Below are positions 26,583 through 35,567 of a DNA stretch of 64,000 nucleotides, piece by piece. The first letter of the stretch is position 1. Each line of letters opens with the position of its first letter. A program made the position numbers and the translations under genes. Origin of the DNA: Candidatus Thorarchaeota archaeon (GTDB lineage: Archaea > Asgardarchaeota > Thorarchaeia > Thorarchaeales > Thorarchaeaceae). The notes under the pieces are model-generated. The model ran no database searches and was not told the origin of the DNA. It was given only the letters and a program-made list of their open reading frames with translations. Where the stretch lies: contig SDNP01000004.1 of assembly GCA_004524445.1 (NCBI GenBank), positions 39,596 through 103,595 of the forward strand, in the 5' to 3' direction.

Positions 26583-27593
26583 TCAGGTTCCGAAGAATAA
26601 TCGCCTAGCTCTGCGCTTCCGCTCTTCCTCGCTATCGTCAGTTTCAGGTGGCGGCGGAGGCGGAGGGGGCGTTTGTTTCTCATTTTCTTCTGTCCCATCT
26701 GAAGCTTCGCCAACATCTTCGTCCTCCAAGTCCTCATCATCTTCTAATTCCTCGGGCACCGGCGGTTCATCCATCGGACTCCAAGATTTAGGTGCAGACA
26801 TTGATTCCTTCTCCGTGTATTCACCTTCGGAAGTTTCATCCATTTCTGACTCGTAGTCTTTCCAAGTGAAGGATGGTTCATCAGAATCCTCTAAATCAGA
26901 TGTGTCCACATCTTCTTCAATCTCAGAGTCTGTTTCCTCATGGCCAATAGCATCCGAGTCTATTGGTGCTACTTCTGCAATAGTATCTGCAGTTTCTATT
27001 GGCTCTTCACTTGAGGGCTCAGCGGGCTCTGTTTCTTCCAATTCATAGGGCATTGGCTCAGCTACTTCAAAATCCTCTTCGAAATCGCGTGCCTCACCAT
27101 CCGTCAATGATTCTTCACTCATTGAGGCAGTAGTTCCGGCGATTGAGTCAACCATGCCAGAAGACGATTCGTCTACAGATAACTCGTCATGTTCTTCTTC
27201 CGTCAAGTACTCTTCGTCGGATTCTTGTTCATACTCGGCATCTTCTGGAAAATGGCTGGATTCGAAATCCGTTCCGGGATGCTCATCTTCCAATTCTTCA
27301 TCTTCCTCATCAGCGTATTCTTTGTCATCTTTTTCCCTGTCGAATCTCAGACCTAGCTGTTCACTAAGACAGCTTTCACATCGTTTCGCAGCTGCAATCA
27401 GTCCATCATGAATAAACTCTTCGAGGGTTTTTGCATCCGCTTTGTATCTGCTTGACCATTTTACAAATGAATCGACCATTCTAAGGGCATCTCGGACACC
27501 CATCCAGTATTCATCTGATTTCTTCTTCTCGGAATTCAAATCGAGCACCACTCCGGAGCTTGTGATATATTGAGAAAAGGGTTTCCATAACAA
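26583..27593 (-). CDS. Acidic, largely disordered protein
   Basis: 336 residues. The first 85 or so form a helical domain (DEYWMGVRDALRMVDSFVKW, then EEFIHDGLIAAAKRCESCL). About 220 residues follow made mostly of Glu, Asp, Ser and Thr. Near the end are eight consecutive prolines and the basic tail EERKRRARRLFFGT. The only start that includes the whole first domain is TTG 27593; ATG 27503 (residue 31) is an alternative. It lies 15 bases after the Ras-like gene, in the same operon. A scaffold with an acidic tether is plausible, but no family is recognised. Confidence 0.7.
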   Translation of the reverse strand: MLWKPFSQYITSSGVVLDLNSEKKKSDEYWMGVRDALRMVDSFVKWSSRYKADAKTLEEFIHDGLIAAAKRCESCLSEQLGLRFDREKDDKEYADEEDEELEDEHPGTDFESSHFPEDAEYEQESDEEYLTEEEHDELSVDESSSGMVDSIAGTTASMSEESLTDGEARDFEEDFEVAEPMPYELEETEPAEPSSEEPIETADTIAEVAPIDSDAIGHEETDSEIEEDVDTSDLEDSDEPSFTWKDYESEMDETSEGEYTEKESMSAPKSWSPMDEPPVPEELEDDEDLEDEDVGEASDGTEENEKQTPPPPPPPPETDDSEEERKRRARRLFFGT

Positions 27594-27608
27594 GTCTAGT
27601 ATTATAGG

Positions 27609-28067
27609 CTATTTTTTCCTCTTTTCCAAAATCTCTTCAACGAGTTCGCCAAGATTGTATATCAATTGGTTCTTCTGATAGTCTTCAATTTGATCCCCCA
27701 CAAAGACAATCCGAGTAGGGATCCCTGCTCCCAGCTTCTCACGGACCTCGTTCCTGTAGATAGATTCTATTTCAGGATCGGGCTCTTTCATTATAATGAG
27801 CACGCCCTTCGCACCAGTAAATGTGACGGTCAAGAGAACGTCAAGCGCGGTGTGCTTTGGAGACATGGTCACGGCACGTACATCAGTGCCCTCAGCTTCA
27901 ATTTCAGTTGATCCTATTCGAATTCCATCAATTGAAACCACATTCTCATTAAGAACACGCAATACTTCATCCAATAAGGAATCATCAGGACCAACAACGG
28001 TTACTTTGAACAGATACTTGGCCCTTCTCTTTTTGCCATCAGATTCATTATTCGTTTTAGGCGACAT
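27609..28067 (-). CDS. Degenerate Ras-like domain protein (putative)
   Basis: 152 residues. The pattern resembles a small GTPase with the nucleotide site lost. LFKVTVVGPDDSLLDEVL takes the place of a P-loop, lacking GxxxxGKS/T. FTGAKGVLIIMKEPDPE matches the GADGVIIVYDVTDPE-type strand. IPTRIVFVGDQIED lies where NKxD is expected, but the Asn-Lys-Asp is missing. A basic N-terminal tail (KKRRAK) precedes it and a charged helix closes it. A GTPase-fold partner protein that does not bind GTP is the favoured reading, from similarity by eye only. Confidence 0.6.
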   Translation of the reverse strand: MSPKTNNESDGKKRRAKYLFKVTVVGPDDSLLDEVLRVLNENVVSIDGIRIGSTEIEAEGTDVRAVTMSPKHTALDVLLTVTFTGAKGVLIIMKEPDPEIESIYRNEVREKLGAGIPTRIVFVGDQIEDYQKNQLIYNLGELVEEILEKRKK

Positions 28068-28221
28068 TTGATTTTCCTCATGATTCTTGGCCTTTCATAT
28101 CGCGAGTGCTATGAAATCTATGAAAACAAAGTGTGGATTGGCTGATATGTCTTATCTTCACATCAAAATTCATGGAACCATGCTAGCCTAACACTCTTAA
28201 GAAGCTCCAATCAAGTGCGAT

Positions 28222-28581
28222 TTGGAGATTCACTTGGTAACAAAAGATGATGTATTTGAAGCTCTCAAGTCAGTACAGGATCCCGAGCATCCCATCTCTA
28301 TTACTGATCCGAGAATTGGTATTGTAAAGAAGGATTACGTCAATACGAATGATGAAAGCATTTCTGTTCAATTCAAACCAACCGTGCCATACTGTCCGAT
28401 GGGTGGATTAATTGGCGTATTGATTAGAAGACGGTTGGAAGAGGTATTCCACCATAAGAAGATAGAGGTTTCACTGGTACCGGGAACTCATAGTCAAGAA
28501 GACGCAGTGAATCAGATGGTATCGGATGACACCAGATACAATCAAATCCTAAACAAAATGAAAGAACAAGGAATGGCATAG
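28222..28581 (+). CDS. CIA2/MIP18-like Fe-S assembly protein (DUF59)
   Basis: 119 residues from TTG 28222. ALKSVQDPEHPISITD, VQFKPTVPYCPMGGLIGVLI and VSLVPGTHSQEDAVNQM match the DUF59/MIP18 family. The conserved cysteine is in PTVPYC. The PEHP and PGTH motifs and the tail (DDTRYNQIL) are typical of the CIA2 subgroup rather than short SufT-like domains. In eukaryotes CIA2 is part of the cytosolic targeting complex that delivers Fe-S clusters to target proteins. It is divergent from the Ras-like gene. Confidence 0.87.
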   Translation: MEIHLVTKDDVFEALKSVQDPEHPISITDPRIGIVKKDYVNTNDESISVQFKPTVPYCPMGGLIGVLIRRRLEEVFHHKKIEVSLVPGTHSQEDAVNQMVSDDTRYNQILNKMKEQGMA

Positions 28582-28636
28582 GCAACCCTGTTATTCCACT
28601 CATATCCGTAGAATACTGAAGAATAGAGATGATTTT

Positions 28637-28990
28637 ATGCGTAAAGGTGGTTTCCTAATATCGCTTGGCACCATTTTGGTTATAATTGGATTCATCTTTC
28701 TTATGGTGGAAGGCGGCTCTGTTGATACATTCTTCTTTGTTTTTCCATTCTTCTTTTTCGCAGGCAGTAGCTCGCCCGATTTTATGATTATCCTACTCGT
28801 AATGATCTTTCTCGCGTTTACTCTGTTCTTTTTTTGCATACCGCTGAGATGGGGTTCGCGAAGCCCTCGTGCACTCGATTATGAGCACCAGGCTGAAATA
28901 CAAGAATATTGCCCATATTGTCATAGCAGAATCAGTAATGATGCCATTTATTGCCACAAATGCGGCGAGAGAGTTGTAGATTCCGAGTAA
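28637..28990 (+). CDS. Small membrane protein with C-terminal zinc ribbon
   Basis: 117 residues. Two hydrophobic segments (GGFLISLGTILVIIGFIFLMV and FMIILLVMIFLAFTLFFFCI), with a Phe-rich stretch between them, are followed by a soluble tail. The tail has CPYCHSRISNDAIYCHKCG, a CxxC...CxxC zinc ribbon. The protein likely sits in the membrane with the ribbon inside the cell. A similar architecture is at 58861-59223. The function is unknown. Confidence 0.78.
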   Translation: MRKGGFLISLGTILVIIGFIFLMVEGGSVDTFFFVFPFFFFAGSSSPDFMIILLVMIFLAFTLFFFCIPLRWGSRSPRALDYEHQAEIQEYCPYCHSRISNDAIYCHKCGERVVDSE

Positions 28991-29007
28991 GCACATTGGG
29001 ATTACAA

Positions 29008-29490
29008 ATGCAATTGAGTGTGTCTTGTGTGGTCAACGTAAGAATCCCCGGGGTTGAAGATTTATCAAGAATCAACGAGATAGAGGAGGAAAGTTTCCCA
29101 CACCCTTGGAATCCAGATGTATTTCAAGACATTGTGGAGTATCAAGGCAAACTGATGCTCGAAGGTGCAATCATCCGAATGATAGTGGCGACTAAGCAAG
29201 ATAGAGTTGCAGGATATATTGTATGGACAGAAGGTCGGAATCTTTCCGAAGGGCATATCCTCAATATTGCAGTCAGGAAAAAGCTATGGGGTCGGGGTAT
29301 AGGTCGCAAGCTACTTGAGTATTCAATAGACTCCATGACTCAGCAGAATATGAACCAAGTACGTCTTGAAGTGCGTGAGGGCAATTTGAGAGCCAGAGAG
29401 TTTTATGAACAACGGGGATTTCAACAAAAGGGCAGGTTCCCCGCCTATTATGAAGATGAGGATGCACTCTGCTATTATTTACGTCTTTAA
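29008..29490 (+). CDS. rimI: RimI-like N-acetyltransferase
   Basis: 160-residue GNAT protein. EESFPHPWNPDVF near the N-terminus, LNIAVRKKLWGRGIGRKLLEY (acetyl-CoA loop Q/RxxGxG/A) and NLRAREFYEQRGF are RimI/ArdI-type motifs. It acetylates N-terminal residues of proteins, such as ribosomal S18 in bacteria or general N-termini in archaea. ATG 29008 is preferred over a frame starting at 28951, which overlaps the zinc-ribbon gene. Its stop overlaps the 3' end of the convergent TrmB-like gene by 12 bases. Confidence 0.9.
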   Translation: MQLSVSCVVNVRIPGVEDLSRINEIEEESFPHPWNPDVFQDIVEYQGKLMLEGAIIRMIVATKQDRVAGYIVWTEGRNLSEGHILNIAVRKKLWGRGIGRKLLEYSIDSMTQQNMNQVRLEVREGNLRAREFYEQRGFQQKGRFPAYYEDEDALCYYLRL

Positions 29491-32400
29491 TTCTTTGCGG
29501 CTGGTGATCATCTTAGGACCGATGACATCTCGATAGAGATTCAAATACGACTGGTCGCGTGAAACTATGAATAGCTGGTCCTCTTGCAAAGCACCGCCAA
29601 GAAGGATTTCTCGACTGTCAATCACAGCAAGTGCCATTGGGACAGACGTCTGCCAGATTCTCCAACCCTTGAGTACATCCAGTTCTGGAGATGGTTCGTC
29701 GCTTTCGGGGACAACCAATATCCTACGACCGGGCTCCTTAATTCTAGAGAGTTTCTTGAGATCAAGACAATCGGTCGAGAATACAGAAAGAAGCACCGAG
29801 TTTTCTGCTCTATTTGCCATGTCCTGCATATGAGCACATGCCTCCTCCTCGCCAGAAATATACCAAGTATCTTTAGTAGGAATTAGAGCCAATTCCTTTC
29901 CTGCTTCATTAATGGCTTCGATTGAATTAACAGTATTCGTGCCAGCAGTTTTTGCCTTCTTAATAGCATCTTGCAGGCTAGTTCTGATTTTGGTTAGTGT
30001 CTGTTTCCTGCTGGCAGCCCAGTCTTTGAAATCAGCAGTCGATTCATTGCGAGTAGAGGTGAATTTCTCAGAACGTATCTCACGAAGATTGGATGTTGAT
30101 TCGGTCATATCAGCCATAGCTCCTTCTCCGGTCTTACTCAGATTGTCTATTTTTGCTGATACGCTGTTACGAATCTCCTCATTGATTCCATATGCCTTGC
30201 TACTGAATTCTGCTTTCAGGTCGAGTCCTATTGATTCAAATTTTCGAGCGGCTTTTTGGTTGGCAAGCATTACATTCTGTTGAGTATTTTCGAATAGAGT
30301 CCTCCTCGAACGGGTCATCTGTGCGACAATCCGCTTTAACAGACTCTCAAATTCTTCAGCGGTAGTATCAGCTAGAGCGGCGACCTCAACAAAGCCAGCC
30401 TTCATATCATCTTCAGCTTGCTCCACCTCTTCTCGAGCAGGACTAATTATCTCGATTAGGCTCTCTGAAACCAGTTGTGAAGTTGCTTCAGCAACATTTG
30501 CCAGTTCATCCATGGTCTGGTTTATTGATGCATCACTAGTGGAGCTGAAGTTATCAAGGGTTGCCCTTACCCGCCCCTCGTTCTTTGATAGCATATTCTG
30601 AACAATGGTTTCAAGTTGACCCGCCTGACTCTCTCCAAATTCGTTAAGAGACTCCAATGACTCATCTGCTGATTTCTGTAGTCCTTGCCGCATTACAGCA
30701 ATATCGCCATTGAGTTTTGTTGCCAACTCGTTTACAGAAGAGGATACATTCTTCGTTGTTTTGTTGATATAGGAGGAACTCGATTCGATTGCCTTTCTTG
30801 ACTCAACTTTTCTCTCATCGATTGATGAGAGAACTTCATCTCTAGCAGATTCATGGGCAGCTAAAACCTCTTCTTCTCTATCAGTAAGGCTTTGCTGGTA
30901 TTCGCCAATCTTCTCAGAAGTTGATTGAATAACTTCACCAGCAACATTATCCATTTTCTTGCTAGTATCTGAGAGCACCCGCTGCCAAGATTCTTGTTCC
31001 CCAGAAATGTACGAGTCTATTGTATTACGAACTCCTGTTGAATTTTTAGTCAGAATATCCTCAGTTTCCTGACCGAGAGAGGATAAGCGCCCAGAAACAT
31101 TATCTCTTGCACCAAGAACAGAAGTATGGAACTCCTTGGATACTTTGACTAAGTTGTCACCAAAGTGTCTGACAGTGGAAGCTTCCAGTTCAGCAAGTGA
31201 TTCTTCAGTTTCGCTGAGTCCTCCATTAATTTCTTGTAGAACCATCTCTGATGATTTGGAGATATCCTGTTTCTTCTCTGTCGTGAATTCGTCGAGCATT
31301 CTCCGCATTGCCGCCAAATTATCCTTAACCTTGTCAACACGTAGACCAACTTCGGAGGCGAATTCCTGTTGTAGTTTGATTGAATCTTCATCCAGACTTT
31401 CCATTTCGGATTTCAGGGAATTTTTGAACTCAGTATGAGCAGACGAAATCATGTTTCTTGCCTCAACAGCTTGGCTCGACAGAAGTCCATTGAATGTCGA
31501 TTCGATGCTTTGAGTCAATGATATGAACTGACGAGTGATATCCTCTAATTGAATATGGAGCTCCCCGCGCATTTCCTCAGCGTGACTATCTATTCTCGAA
31601 ACTTGTTCACTGATTGTTTGATCAACTTCCTTCTGGACTCGGGCATAATGTGAATCTATTGTTGAAACGCTTTCAGCCAGACGTTCATTCAGCTTGGCGT
31701 TAAGCATATCGTATACAGTTTCAGCCTTCCCAACTTGTTTTTGAGCGGAAGTTAGATATTCTTGCGTTATCTCATCCAATACGGAGTTTATACTAGTTTC
31801 GTATTCATTGGTAGAAACTTCGATTTTAGATAGGATCGCCTCGTTCCTAGTGGCAGTCGATGAACGAACACCAGAAAATGATGATTTTACTCGATTCGTG
31901 AAACTCTCAGCTAGCTTGCCCAATTCATTCGATTCATTCTCGAGAACGCTACTGATTTCTTTTGTGGCGCCCTGTACTTTTTTATCAATATTTCTGCCTG
32001 CTTTGGAGCCCCATTTCTCAAGGTCCGCATCAAGCTTCTTGCTTGTTTGTTCCAACCTGACGGTTTGAGCCTCAGCCTGTTTGTTGAGAAGGCCTGCGAC
32101 ATTAGAACGTGCCTCATTGATGAAAAGCTCTGTGTTGCTAGAAATCCCTCTTGCCATCGAGCGCAGTTCTGTATGTTCCTCTGTTGTTGTTGCACTCACT
32201 CGGTCAAGGTGACCGCTGATGATACTTCTCATAACTTCATGGAAGCTATTTTGACCATTGGCAAGTTGATCAAGCTGAGATCTCATCGATTGCTGCGTTG
32301 TTTCCACTTGCGATGTGACCTCTTCTTTCCATGCGTCAATTCCTTCATCTGTGTCCACAGTAGTGGCAATGGCGGATTCAATTCTCTTCTTGGTAAGATC

Positions 32401-33378
32401 TGCATGCCTTCTATTGAATTCCCTAGCTGTGCTAATCACTTCTTCGAGCGATGCTTGAGCTTCAATGGATGCTTGAGAGAGGTCAGTTTCAGCTTCAGTA
32501 GTCTTGCTTTTGAGATTCTCGGAGAGAAGCATTAGTATCTCTGAAATTTCGTTGGAGGTTTCGAGAGCGTGGGCGTCCATTTTGGATTGGATTTCTTCGG
32601 TAGTGGATCTGAGGGAGGCTAACGTTTCAGAAGTTGCTTTGATAACAGCATTCTTGGCGGCATTAATGAATGCATCAGTTCTTTTCTTCAACTCAGCGAC
32701 AGATGTCTTCACTTCTTTCTGATCATGTTCTAGGGATTGGTCATATTCTTTGGCAAGGGCATCATTTTGTTCCTTTAGCTGATTTTGAGTGGCATCGAGC
32801 TCGGCATGCAGTTCAGCCAAATCAGTACCAATAGTCTCTTCAAGTCCTTCATCCAGACCGGAAAGAATCTTTGACAATTCTTCGTTGTATTCATTCAGGG
32901 TTTTGTTGGTCGATGAAACAACAGCATCGACTGTGCTCTTCAGTTTATGGAGAATACCTTCTTCATAATCAGTATAGATGCCCTGCAATTCACTATCCGC
33001 TGCCTCGTAAGAATCTAAGAGGCTCTCTACCATTTGGTCGGTCTTTTCAGCATGAGATTTCAACTCCTCTGTCTTTGATACAGAGATTTCTTCTAGTTGT
33101 GTAATCAATGTTGAAACCGACTCTGAGATCGCTGTAAGTGGGAGGATTGCCCGATAGATCGTGACTACTCCCTCTATTGGTTCAACAAGCCCTTTCTTTT
33201 CCAACCGTTTCAAGGCTCGTTCGACCTTGTCCAGACCCTCATTCAAAATAAGAGCCACTCCGCCTGCGGTCATGTTCCCTCCTCTTATTACTGGGAGGAG
33301 CACCAAGGCTTCAGTTTTTGACAGTCCTAAATTTTCCTTCAATACCGGAATTGCACGAATACTTTTGCTTTTGCTCAA
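29479..33378 (-). CDS. Giant TrmB-like protein with about 1000-residue coiled coil
   Basis: 1299 residues. Residues 10-80 are a TrmB-type winged helix (LGLSKTEALVLLPVIRGG, LDKVERALKRLEKKGLVEPIEG). From about 85 to 1165 is a nearly continuous alpha-helical region with heptad and hendecad patterns and many Ser/Thr/Glu/Gln (for example SVSTLITQLEEISVSK). The last 130 residues (AENSVLLSVFSTD, ILVVPESDEP, LAVIDSREILLGGAL) resemble the TrmB sugar-binding/PLD-like effector domain. TrmB normally is about 350 residues with a short coil; here the coil has grown tenfold. No membrane segment was found. A DNA-tethered filament or spacer is possible. Confidence 0.82.
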   Translation of the reverse strand: MSKSKSIRAIPVLKENLGLSKTEALVLLPVIRGGNMTAGGVALILNEGLDKVERALKRLEKKGLVEPIEGVVTIYRAILPLTAISESVSTLITQLEEISVSKTEELKSHAEKTDQMVESLLDSYEAADSELQGIYTDYEEGILHKLKSTVDAVVSSTNKTLNEYNEELSKILSGLDEGLEETIGTDLAELHAELDATQNQLKEQNDALAKEYDQSLEHDQKEVKTSVAELKKRTDAFINAAKNAVIKATSETLASLRSTTEEIQSKMDAHALETSNEISEILMLLSENLKSKTTEAETDLSQASIEAQASLEEVISTAREFNRRHADLTKKRIESAIATTVDTDEGIDAWKEEVTSQVETTQQSMRSQLDQLANGQNSFHEVMRSIISGHLDRVSATTTEEHTELRSMARGISSNTELFINEARSNVAGLLNKQAEAQTVRLEQTSKKLDADLEKWGSKAGRNIDKKVQGATKEISSVLENESNELGKLAESFTNRVKSSFSGVRSSTATRNEAILSKIEVSTNEYETSINSVLDEITQEYLTSAQKQVGKAETVYDMLNAKLNERLAESVSTIDSHYARVQKEVDQTISEQVSRIDSHAEEMRGELHIQLEDITRQFISLTQSIESTFNGLLSSQAVEARNMISSAHTEFKNSLKSEMESLDEDSIKLQQEFASEVGLRVDKVKDNLAAMRRMLDEFTTEKKQDISKSSEMVLQEINGGLSETEESLAELEASTVRHFGDNLVKVSKEFHTSVLGARDNVSGRLSSLGQETEDILTKNSTGVRNTIDSYISGEQESWQRVLSDTSKKMDNVAGEVIQSTSEKIGEYQQSLTDREEEVLAAHESARDEVLSSIDERKVESRKAIESSSSYINKTTKNVSSSVNELATKLNGDIAVMRQGLQKSADESLESLNEFGESQAGQLETIVQNMLSKNEGRVRATLDNFSSTSDASINQTMDELANVAEATSQLVSESLIEIISPAREEVEQAEDDMKAGFVEVAALADTTAEEFESLLKRIVAQMTRSRRTLFENTQQNVMLANQKAARKFESIGLDLKAEFSSKAYGINEEIRNSVSAKIDNLSKTGEGAMADMTESTSNLREIRSEKFTSTRNESTADFKDWAASRKQTLTKIRTSLQDAIKKAKTAGTNTVNSIEAINEAGKELALIPTKDTWYISGEEEACAHMQDMANRAENSVLLSVFSTDCLDLKKLSRIKEPGRRILVVPESDEPSPELDVLKGWRIWQTSVPMALAVIDSREILLGGALQEDQLFIVSRDQSYLNLYRDVIGPKMITSRKELKT

Positions 33379-33418
33379 ATCGAATCTACCGCCTATTTCC
33401 GAGATAACTCCCAGACTT

Positions 33419-34225
33419 TTAGGTTTGCTCTACAAGACCTGCAACCAACTCAAATAGATTTTTCAGTGAAGATATCTTCACAGGAGGCTGAATGTTGTCA
33501 ACAACAGCCTCAACCTCTACAATCAATGAATCCTTCTCGCTCTTGGCAATGGCAACTTCAAACAGACGAGAAATATTCTTCTTAAGAGGACCTATTTCTT
33601 CTTTGGAGAACGTCCCTTTAGCTTCTATAGTAAGAATCCACCAATTCGTGGTTAAGTCACTCACTCTGGCGTCCAGATTGAACCACTTTGAAAAGAGATT
33701 GGAATATAGCTTGAACGCATTGAAATCCAAAATAGCTTCATTTAGCGGGTTGATCAACACGATGCCTCTTTCGAAATCAAAATGGAAAATATTGCCATTC
33801 CCAGCGACCAACATTACATTATTCTCGTTGACTTTGGAATAGTTTTCCCACTCCTTCTTGAACTTGGAATTGAAGTGCCTAATCGAGCTTACTCTTAGTG
33901 TCGATAACAGGTCCTTAATGGGGAGTCTCTTATCTTTCATAACCCGACCCCTCTGGTCCAAAATATACCGACGTACTTGGTCGAGGTACTGCGAATAGCA
34001 GAACTTGGGTAGGTTCTGGGGTTCAACCCCTAGCTCGATTAATACATTTAGGAAGTTCCGATCTTTACAAGCTGGACGGACAGTACAGCTCAGACGATCC
34101 TCCTGGCATGCCTGGCACTTGACAGAGTACAACTCCATCATATCTTTGGCCAATTCGCTATCAGCTTCGATATTCAGAATATCTATCCGTTCAGCCAAAT
34201 CACCCTTATGTTCAACAATTCTCAT
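33419..34225 (-). CDS. Unknown protein with N-terminal Cys cluster
   Basis: 268 residues. Residues 36-60 contain CQACQEDRLSCTVRPACKD, a candidate zinc or Fe-S site. LVAGNGNIFHFDFERGIVLIN near residue 142 and WWILTIEAKGTF near 200 look like beta strands, and the end is helical. I recognise no family. It lies 40 bases upstream of the TrmB-like gene on the same strand and is probably cotranscribed with it. The divergent signals at 34226-34386 suggest it starts its own transcript. Confidence 0.75.
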   Translation of the reverse strand: MRIVEHKGDLAERIDILNIEADSELAKDMMELYSVKCQACQEDRLSCTVRPACKDRNFLNVLIELGVEPQNLPKFCYSQYLDQVRRYILDQRGRVMKDKRLPIKDLLSTLRVSSIRHFNSKFKKEWENYSKVNENNVMLVAGNGNIFHFDFERGIVLINPLNEAILDFNAFKLYSNLFSKWFNLDARVSDLTTNWWILTIEAKGTFSKEEIGPLKKNISRLFEVAIAKSEKDSLIVEVEAVVDNIQPPVKISSLKNLFELVAGLVEQT

Positions 34226-34386
34226 ACCAGACTCATCTCCTAATTAGACTACTTCAGGGATTCTGTGTTTTTTCAGAACTATACTTGATAGAATGACCAC
34301 TGATTGCAGTCGAATCAATTTTGGAGATTTACTATGATAAACCTATGGAAGTCGGACCCGCAAAAAATCCAGTTCTAAAGAGGAAA

Positions 34387-35475
34387 CTAGCCCTTCTGCA
34401 GCTTTTTAGACCAGTCGCGAAGATCCTTGTTGAGTCGTGCAATATCATTTTCATTCAAGGTAGCAGTTGGCGGATATGACTTCAGCTCACGCGCGCGCTT
34501 TCCAAACTGAAATAAAACGGGGGTATGACCCTCAATTAATGTCGTTAGCTTATCCCTAACCTGCTCAAGAGCCCTTGCCATTTCCTTTGCTTCAGTTTTT
34601 GGATTTACCAGATTCTTCAAGTTTGCCATCAATCCATCAATATCTGAGGGTAGTTCGTCGGGCCTGGGTGATTCCGATTCACCATTCTCTTCAGAAGAAG
34701 TCTTTTTTTGCACAGGTTTCTTCTTTGATGCCGTGGAATCATTGTGTGCTTCATCCAATTTGTCGAGAGCGTCCGATAAGTCCTCAATAGTCTTGTTGTA
34801 TTTTCTTTCTATATCGTCAAGCTGACGGACGATTATGCTCACTATTTCTTTGGTTTCGGAAAATGATACGGACATCTCATCTAGGCGCTCTTCAAGAACA
34901 GATAGACCAGCAACATACTGCTGCATATCTTCAATCTTCTTTTCCAAGACATCCAGTTTCTGGGTTTTAATCTCGTTGATTCCTTCGTCAACGGATTCCA
35001 TTTTCTTTAGCAGACTATCTGTCTTCTTCTCAAGTTCGTCACTCTCGCTCGCTTCAGCAAGTGCGTTCATATCTGCCTTCAAGTCATTCACTGCTATCAG
35101 GACATCATCAATTTTCTTGAACATAACCTCAGTTTCTTTGGCATCCAGAATTTTTGAAACCTCTTTATCAAGTGCCTCCAAATTCTTTGAGAGTCCATCA
35201 ACCTTCTTGTCAATGGCATCCATTCCTTTTGAAGTGTCAGATTCATCTATTGCCTTCTCAAGACCGTCAACAGACTTCAGCAAATCATCGACCTTGGATA
35301 CAGATTCCATCTGTGAAGAAACAGCTTCTATCTTATCTTCCATGGAGCTGACTTTTTCATCAATGTCGGAAAGAGTCGAGAGAGGTTCCAATGCGTCTTT
35401 CATCTCTGCAACTTCCTTACCGAGATTGTCAATCTTTTCATCGAGTTCGGAGATTTTTTTACTCTCGCCTGACAT
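34387..35475 (-). CDS. Coiled-coil protein, 362 aa
   Basis: Residues 1-245 or so are dominated by repeating segments of the type IDKKVDGLSKNLEALDKE with regular hydrophobic spacing, predicting a long parallel coiled coil. A Lys/Ser/Glu-rich linker follows near residue 245-275. The final 80 residues (IDGLMANLKNLVNPKTEAKE and HTPVLFQFGKRARELK) form a helical end domain. GGGGAG precedes ATG 35475. No signal or membrane segment was seen. It is part of the coiled-coil island. Confidence 0.82.
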   Translation of the reverse strand: MSGESKKISELDEKIDNLGKEVAEMKDALEPLSTLSDIDEKVSSMEDKIEAVSSQMESVSKVDDLLKSVDGLEKAIDESDTSKGMDAIDKKVDGLSKNLEALDKEVSKILDAKETEVMFKKIDDVLIAVNDLKADMNALAEASESDELEKKTDSLLKKMESVDEGINEIKTQKLDVLEKKIEDMQQYVAGLSVLEERLDEMSVSFSETKEIVSIIVRQLDDIERKYNKTIEDLSDALDKLDEAHNDSTASKKKPVQKKTSSEENGESESPRPDELPSDIDGLMANLKNLVNPKTEAKEMARALEQVRDKLTTLIEGHTPVLFQFGKRARELKSYPPTATLNENDIARLNKDLRDWSKKLQKG

Positions 35476-35567
35476 ATGCTCCCCTACTGTGGCGCTGTTG
35501 GTTATTTGTGAAAGTGAACAAGTTATTTAGGCTTTCGGGGGTGTGTTCCTTCCTTTAATCCGTATTT

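Noticed and set aside
26640-26680. GGC/GGA repeat near 26650
   Set aside because: It encodes the proline run of the acidic protein on the other strand, not a separate repeat element.
26506-26856. Plus-strand Ser/Gly-rich frame
   Set aside because: It is the antisense of the acidic low-complexity gene at 26583, so the composition is a by-product.
27154-27411. Plus-strand Ser-rich frame
   Set aside because: Antisense of Glu/Asp/Ser codons in the acidic protein.
28951-29007. Longer start for the RimI gene
   Set aside because: It overlaps the zinc-ribbon gene and adds residues with no family match.
34835-35530. 231-codon plus-strand frame rich in Ser
   Set aside because: It is antisense to the coiled-coil protein at 34387 and has no domain features.
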